From Cladorhizidae sp. MBARI D1340-BT2 (Eukaryota; Porifera; Demospongiae; Poecilosclerida; Cladorhizidae), in NCBI GenBank assembly GCA_028752905.1, contig JAQNBH010000007.1, positions 43,720,588-43,784,587 on the forward strand: a stretch of DNA of 64,000 nt. Reading direction: 5' to 3'. A program made the translations under genes and the position numbers. Below are positions 24,230 to 64,000 of the stretch, piece by piece; position 1 is the first letter of the stretch; each line of letters begins with the position of its first letter. The notes under the pieces were generated by a model. That model was not told the origin of the DNA and searched no databases. It saw only the letters and a list, made by a program, of their open reading frames with translations.

Positions 24230-27200
24230 ACGGGGGGAGTTTTCAGCCAGGGTCGGTTTTCAGCCACCTCGCAACTTTTTTAATTTTATCCTCTGAACTA
24301 GAGCGCAGATGTTCTAAATAGACATCCAGTGAAGTCACATGGTAATATAGAAATAATTTAAGCCATTGTTTAATAGCTGGTAATAGGCTTCGACCGAGCT
24401 AGGCGGTGAATAAGCAGTGGCGTTTGCTTCAGAACTAGTCGCGGTCCACCCTGAAAGTGTGTAGCTAAGGGGGAGGTGTAAACTTTGTAGTATAGTTCTG
24501 TCTGTGATTGGAGTTAAGCTGCTGGAGTTGGTCTGCAGGCTAACAGATGTCTGATAATAAAGAAAATCTACATCAAAGGGAAACTAACACCAGGGAAAGG
24601 TACAGAAAATGGTCAGTACAAATGATGACAAAGGCCTTGAAAGATTGCAATGATGGCATGGGGGTGCGGCAATCTGCCAAAAAAAATGATGTTCCTAGAG
24701 GTAAGTTTCACTTCTAAGCTTAGTTTTAGGGTGTTTTTTTTCATAATGGAGTTGAATGAAACTTCCTTTGTCCTTTATAGGTACTCTACAAAGTAAAGTT
24801 AAGCACAACATCCCTGCTAATTCTCGATCAGGCCCTTCTCCATATCTATCTGGTGCAGAGGAAGCTGAGCTTGTTAACTGGGTATTCCACATGTCTTCAA
24901 TTGGATATGGCCGCACAAGGGACCATCTAACGTTGATAGTCGAGGCGATTCTAGATAAAGATGGTCGACGTAACCCATTTGCACAAAACCGTCCTGGTAA
25001 GGATTGGCTTCGTGGGTTTATGGCAAGACATCCTGAAATTTCACTCAGGAAGTCACAAACCTTGGATGTGTATCGTGCTCTCTCTTGCACTCCGGCCATT
25101 CTGGATCAATGGTATGCTGGCTTTAAAGTTTTCCTAGAATCACACAATATTCTTGATTGCCCCTCTGCTATCTACAACTGCGATGAGAGTGGGTTTCCTC
25201 TCATGTCTCGTACTGGGAAAGTGCTAGCACCATGTGGTTCAAAACAAGTGAACAAAGTTAGTAGTGGAAATAAACAACAGATCACTACATTGGTCTGCTA
25301 TAATGCAGCTGGCGAAACCATACCACCCTATCACGTCTTTCCAGGTGAACGCTTCAAAGAAAACCCTTTAGATGGTGGTGTTCCAAATAGTTACATGGGA
25401 CACAGTGACAATGGTTGGATGACAGCATCACTCTTCTATGGTTGGTTAGCCAACCATTTTATTAAGAGAATACCTCCTGAACGTCCAGTTGTCATAGTTT
25501 TTGATGGACATGGCTCTCATATCAATATGGAAGTTTCTAAACTCGCCATAGAAAATCAGGTACTACTCTATTGTCTCCCACCTCACTGTACACATTGTAT
25601 GCAGCCATGTGATGTCGGCTTCTTCAAGCCTCTGAAACAGAACTGGGATAAGGCTGTAGAAAGATGGGAGATAGAGCACCTAGGCGATGTATTGAGTAAA
25701 TATGATTTCGCAAAAGTGTTTCGAGTTGCCTGGGAGAAGACAGTGAAATTGTCAACCATGGTAAACAGCTTCAGAGTCACAGGTCTTTGTCCTATAAACA
25801 GGCTAGCTATTAAAGCTGATATCCTTGCACCATCTACTGTCTACCACTCTCAGAACAGTGGAGCTGGTGACAAGAATCCGAGTCCACCTGAGTGTCCACA
25901 TGACAACCCACCTGAGAATCTACCTGATGTTACAGGATCTACACCAACTCTGCAGATGTTAGAAAAATCAATGACAGTGGACCAGATTGAGTGTTTCCAG
26001 TGCCGACTAGATGAAGGATATGATCTCACTCATGATGAGTTGTACCTTGAATGGAAGTCACTCAAAAGTCTAGCAGACCAGACTTCCACATCGTCGCAAG
26101 ATGCTACAACAAAAGGTAACATTTCTCCACCAAAGGCCAGTGGTACGGCTACCTCTGTAACTTCCACACCTGTCTCTGTAGCTTCCATGCATGCATCAAG
26201 TGAGACACCAGCACCAAATCTTAAATTGCAACCTGGAAAAGCAATTTCTCCGGTATTCAAAGACATTTTATGTTATCCAAAAGTGAAAAGTAAGAAGGGG
26301 AAGCAAACAGCACATCGAACTAAGCTTCCAAGCCACCTGACATCAAATCAGTTTATTGAACTTTGCGAAGAAAAAGAACGAAAGAAAAAAGAAGAAGAAG
26401 AGGACAAGGAAAGGAAAAGACTAGAGCGAGAGGAAAAGGCAAGGAAAAGAAAGGAATTGGAAAAAGAGAAAGCCAGAATCCGGCATCAAAAACAGGAAGA
26501 AAGAGAGAGGAAGAAGGAGGAGGAGCAAAAGAGAAAGGAAAAGAGGCAGCTTGAGCTTCAACAGAAGAAGTACGGGAAACAGAGAAGCAAGCAAAATTCC
26601 AACCCATCTTCATCGGGTGAGTCTCCGTCATCCACTGGTGAGCCTCTGTCATCCACTATCGAGCCTCCATCTACTACTGAGCCTCTGTCATCCACTGGTG
26701 ATCCTTCAACATTGGGAGGTTCTGGGTTGCCACATTTCAACCAGTCTTCATCAGGTGATTCTGGTGTAGTGAAACGTGGAACGAAGCGTCGTAAGGTTGC
26801 ACTTGTGACGTCTGTTTGTTGTGCTCTCTGTGGGACAGCCGAAGATAGTTCGGATTCTGAGGAGAACTGGGTGGAATGTGGCCACTGTGGAAGATGGTTT
26901 GAAGAGACATGTGCTGATGTAGACATTGGAAGTATTTTAGACATTGAATGGCTTTGTCACTTTTGTGAAAGTATTTGATTATTGGTCAAAATATGAAAAA
27001 CAACCCCACTACTATTTGGTTTGCTTAAATATTAATGAGAAGATATAATAGTTAATTCATAGTACATCATTATTGTGTGTGTAGAATGGAAGTTGTTGGC
27101 ACAATTGTTGGGTTAAAAGGTGTGGCTGAAAACTCCCTCTGGTGGCTGAAAACTCCCTTAGTTAGGTGGGTGCACTTTGGTGTAAAAATCTGAACAAAAC

Positions 27201-27335
27201 ACATACATGATCCTTAACTATATTATTGTAGCCCAAGATATGCCCAACACTAAATCCTACAAAAAGAAATGAAGTTCAATGAAGAGTGTGGTAGAACAAG
27301 GAAAAGTAGCTTAGGTGGCTGAAAACTCCCCCCGA
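24230..27335 (+). mobile_element. Pogo/Tigger DNA transposon, apparently complete
   Basis: The 20-bp terminal inverted repeats are acggggggagttttcagcca (24,230-24,249) and its inverse at 27,316-27,335, differing only at the outermost base. TA dinucleotides flank both ends (24,228-24,229; 27,336-27,337), as expected for a Tc1/mariner-pogo target duplication. Extra copies of the repeat core lie just inside the ends (24,254-24,268; 27,123-27,138; 27,143-27,158). The interior encodes one uninterrupted two-exon transposase. The element sits 52 bp before the PAH start codon, in the same orientation. Confidence 0.93.
24547..26978 (+). CDS. Pogo/Tigger-like transposase with C-terminal PHD-like finger
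   Basis: Two exons (24547-24700, 24781-26978) with an 80-bp GT-AG intron give 783 codons without interruption. Domains: a psq-type helix-turn-helix at about 15-60 (WSVQMMTKALKD, VRQSAKKNDVPRGTL); a CENP-B-like helix-turn-helix at about 74-135 (GKDWLRGFMARHPE); a DDE core with aspartates at about 186 (YNCDESGFP), 293 (VFDGHGSH) and 329 (QPCDVGFFKPLK); a low-complexity Ser/Thr/Pro part; a Lys/Glu-rich coiled coil at about 580-650; and a Cys/His finger at 731-783 (CCALCG, CGHCGRWF, WLCHFC). The family cuts and pastes DNA at TA. The finger is PHD-like and could bind histone tails, which is inference. Domestication is possible but unneeded given intact repeats. Confidence 0.93.
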
Positions 27336-27389
27336 TACTATATAACGCGGTAAAAAAAAAAAAAATTCTGAACGAGTGTGTTGGTTAAT

Positions 27390-61367
<33,978 letters not shown>

Positions 61368-61461
61368 AGCTATCCTCCATGGCTCTTCCCTTATGATGTT
61401 ATGATGTGTAGCTTGTCAAAATGGAAACTGACCATTTCTGTGTTTGTTGAGGTGTTTTTAA

Positions 61462-61467
61462 AATAAA
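61462..61467 (+). terminator. PAH polyadenylation signal
   Basis: AATAAA 95 bp after the stop codon, followed within 30 bp by a GT-rich stretch (gtcgtgttttgtttttc) suited to the downstream element. Confidence 0.7.
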
Positions 61468-61499
61468 TATATTGGTCGTGTTTTGTTTTTCCTCATTAA

Positions 61500-62270
61500 A
61501 CTGTTATTGACTTTTGCTGGCAGTAAAGGGTTAAATTTTCAAGGTGTTTATGTTTTTGCTGTTTTCAAAGGGTTAAATTTTCAAGTGCTTACGTTTGTGC
61601 TGTTGTCAGCCACAGGGTGTGGCTAGGAGCAGTGCAGTGGCTAAAGCAGTGCTAATGTCAATACAAGACTATCTATACCCCACACACAGCATGGCCACAC
61701 ACACTTTGATGATGACCAAATAGAATTCTCAGCATTTATAAACTGCAGACACTTTCAAGTGTCAACCATGAGCTCATTATCCCAGAGATCGTTTCACTAG
61801 CACATCAGCCAGTGCCAGGTGAAAGAGACATGTGGTTTGATTATTTCTGTATCTCAAAATCACAGAAAATGAATACACAGCTTTTATAAGTATACTGTTG
61901 TTGAAAAAGGCTTACAATATTCCTTTTCATTACACTTTGAACAACTAGGATGACATCCAAATATGTCAACTGCTAGTGGTTAGTTTGTGGCTGCTTGTGG
62001 TATCCAGAAAAGCAAGTGGTTTTACAGTAGTCAACAGGAACTAGGCAAGCTTGTGTGTGATATGAAGTCATTAGCATCTTAGCAGACCCTTTACCAATCA
62101 ATACATGCAGCAATATGATTCCATACCCAGGTCTGCCAACTCCCTTGTCTCATAAATACTAATACACGTTATTCAACTACGAATTTTATACCAGTTAAAA
62201 CTCCAAATATATCCAAAGTATTATTAAAAAATACAAATACAATACTGATATTTAGGAATGTTAGAGTAAT
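61500..62270. other. Intergenic DNA
   Basis: The phrase gggttaaattttcaaggtgt is imperfectly doubled near 61,530-61,590. No gene is seen. Confidence 0.4.
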
Positions 62271-62273
62271 AAG

Positions 62274-63788
62274 TTAACTGAGTTCAGAAATAGCATTCTT
62301 GCATCTTTGAAGCATTCTTGCTGTTGGTTTGAAGTCGAAACAAGGTTCCTTTGTGTTCACTTGCAATCGAAGCAATGCAGATAAAGTATCCACACTCAAA
62401 CTATTTCGTACCTTGGTTTTATTCAGCCCAATATGACTAAATGTCCTCTCCAAATCTGCATTGCCATGGGGAATTATTATCACTGCTTTAGCTAACCTAC
62501 TGAGGAGCTGATAACGAAATTCTCCAGAAACATCTTTGACTTGCCCAACTTGATGCCAGTAGCAATCACTGTCCTTTGTAGCAACAATTTCCGGAGGGAG
62601 CTCAGCAGTGCAGTAGTCAATAAATTCTTCATTAAGCTGACCTTTTTCATCTTCTTTGATGACTTGTTTAAGGCATGATGCAATAAACAGTACCATACAT
62701 ACTCTTGGTTGTGCTTGGTTGTGAAGAGAAATCCAATTTAAGTTTTTCAAAAAGTCATTATCAATTGGCAGTTTTTTAATAGCATACTTAGCGGCAGCCA
62801 CCCAAAAATTTCTGCATGTCCCCCTGAACTTTCTGACTTCATTCGACAAGAGATCATTCTCACCAGAGAGAAAGCTTACTGCTTTTTGACCCACAAATAC
62901 TTCTTCTAGGGGAAGAAACTGGTCCTCATCATCTAGCTGAAATATTAGCATTTTGCACAGAAGAGGGTGGGAAAAAAAACGTAGCAAAATCTTTTTTTTA
63001 AATGGTGAAGGAAATGTATTGTAGGTGATTGCAATTGCATCGTTTTGTTAAAGGTGTTAATGAATCACTCAGAAACATTAAATATAATTTACAAAGTGGA
63101 TTCTCAAGACCCGTTTTTATTCTGAGAACAACAGCTTGCTTCTCTTCTGTACTTCTGAAATAAGAAAGAAGAGCATCAAACTGTTCTAGTAGTCTATTTA
63201 CAAGCTTAGCCACCTCATTTGTGAGCAACTTGTGCGGCTTGGTATTGGTGAAAACTTGAGAATTTTCAAAGGTGCGTTGACGTTTTGGGCTTTTATGGAA
63301 GAAATACCAAACTTGAACTGTAATGTCATCAAGAATATCGGGCAAGACACTGCATGCATGATTAGCAATTAAGGCTGCTATGTGACAATTACAGTGAAAG
63401 GCCATCAAAGAGGGCTGATTAGTTTTTAATTTAGTCATAACAGAATCTCTTTTTCCCAGCGCATGACATTAGCACCATCAGAGCTCAGTCCCACTAGATT
63501 AGCATATTTTATAGGTCCATTGGCACTGAAATTAGAGTCTAGGACCTGGAATAAACTTGCTGCATCAGCCTTTAGCACTGACTCCAACTTTAGGAAAAAG
63601 CAACAAACCTTTCCAATGGTATTGTCAAAGAACCGGATCATAATACCGCATTGTTGGTTAACGGTAATGTCAGTAGTTTCATCAGTATGTAAGCTGAAAA
63701 ACTTAGATTCATCAAGACGGGTAAGTAAATCAGAAACTACTTCTTCAGCTACTACTTTCACAATAGCCGTGGCTTTAGTCGGCCACAT
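62274..63788 (-). mobile_element. hAT transposase pseudogene
   Basis: Minus-strand blocks in order: LHTDETTDITVNQQCGI (first aspartate, about 63,660), VGLSSDGANVM (second aspartate, about 63,470), FHCNCHIAALIANHA, an alpha-helical insertion, and the C-terminal dimerisation part with NADLERTFSHIGLNKTKVRN (catalytic glutamate, about 62,430). The stop is at 62,274. Breaks: two extra bases after ANVM near 63,460, a one-base loss near 63,045 and a slip in an A/T homopolymer near 62,990. The 5' end is also shifted near 63,780. Catalytic residues survive, so inactivation looks fairly recent. It differs in sequence from the hAT in PAH intron 9. Confidence 0.87.
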
Positions 63789-64000
63789 TTTATAGATTTT
63801 GCAATTGTAGAATCTGGAAAGAAGGCAGGAAACAGTTCTACAGAGCTAACAATAATTATTTTGAACTTTAAACCACCATGAACTTTGAACCCCCAAAGCA
63901 GGTCTCGAGTTGCAATAGACTATAGTAGTAGAGTCTCAGTGTGATAATAGTAGTAAGTACATAAATACAAAGATTATTAAAATACATCCATTAAAATACA

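Noticed and set aside
24695..25099. 134-codon minus-strand frame
   Set aside because: Antisense shadow of the pogo transposase exon 2.

Overview
This is nuclear DNA from an animal. Two conserved metazoan genes with GT-AG introns can be read exon by exon, and the rest is transposon remnants (Ty3/Gypsy, Penelope-like, non-LTR, piggyBac, pogo/Tigger, hAT) and minisatellites. No tRNA, rRNA or CRISPR array was recognised. Where arrays are absent, introns are short (57, 84 and 139 bp), which fits a compact invertebrate genome, possibly a non-bilaterian. The species cannot be fixed from this window.

Layout. 1-12.1 kb: no intact gene. It holds an inverted pseudogene copy of phenylalanine hydroxylase (PAH) exons 8-9 with adjoining intron sequence (about 1.55-2.9 kb, minus strand), 58-bp and 27-bp minisatellites, a decayed Gypsy element (7.27-9.08 kb, plus), a SCAN-like Gypsy gag (9.68-10.68 kb, minus) and a foldback repeat with a hammerhead-like core (11.46-11.66 kb). 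12.18-22.52 kb: an ABHD4/ABHD5-family alpha/beta hydrolase in four coding exons (413 codons). Each of its three introns holds a different broken retroelement: antisense LINE, sense Gypsy, antisense Penelope-like. 23.5-23.9 kb: a retroelement tail. 24.23-27.34 kb: an apparently intact pogo/Tigger element whose two-exon transposase ends in a PHD-like finger. It ends 52 bp before the PAH start codon.

27.39-61.37 kb: a complete PAH-type aromatic amino acid hydroxylase gene, 11 coding exons, 450 residues. Every exon junction is phase-consistent and the iron ligands are conserved. About 32.6 kb of the gene is intron, and by my estimate roughly two thirds of that is tandem repeat. There are about 14 unrelated array families plus a 480-bp polypyrimidine tract. 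Intron 1 carries two internally deleted piggyBac elements, and intron 9 a broken hAT. 62.27-63.79 kb: a second, frameshifted hAT transposase on the minus strand.

The most unusual signals concern how the arrays arose and what splice signals they carry. (i) The 63-bp array in PAH intron 1 is an amplified copy of the exon 2 splice acceptor plus the first 27 coding bases of exon 2, later split by a piggyBac insertion at a TTAA inside one unit. (ii) PAH intron 9 and its pseudogene duplicate each expanded a different segment that stayed single-copy in the other. (iii) Several intronic arrays repeat 5'-splice-site-like hexamers dozens of times. The two host genes are unrelated in function: PAH acts on phenylalanine, the hydrolase on lipids. 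Nothing suggests co-regulation.
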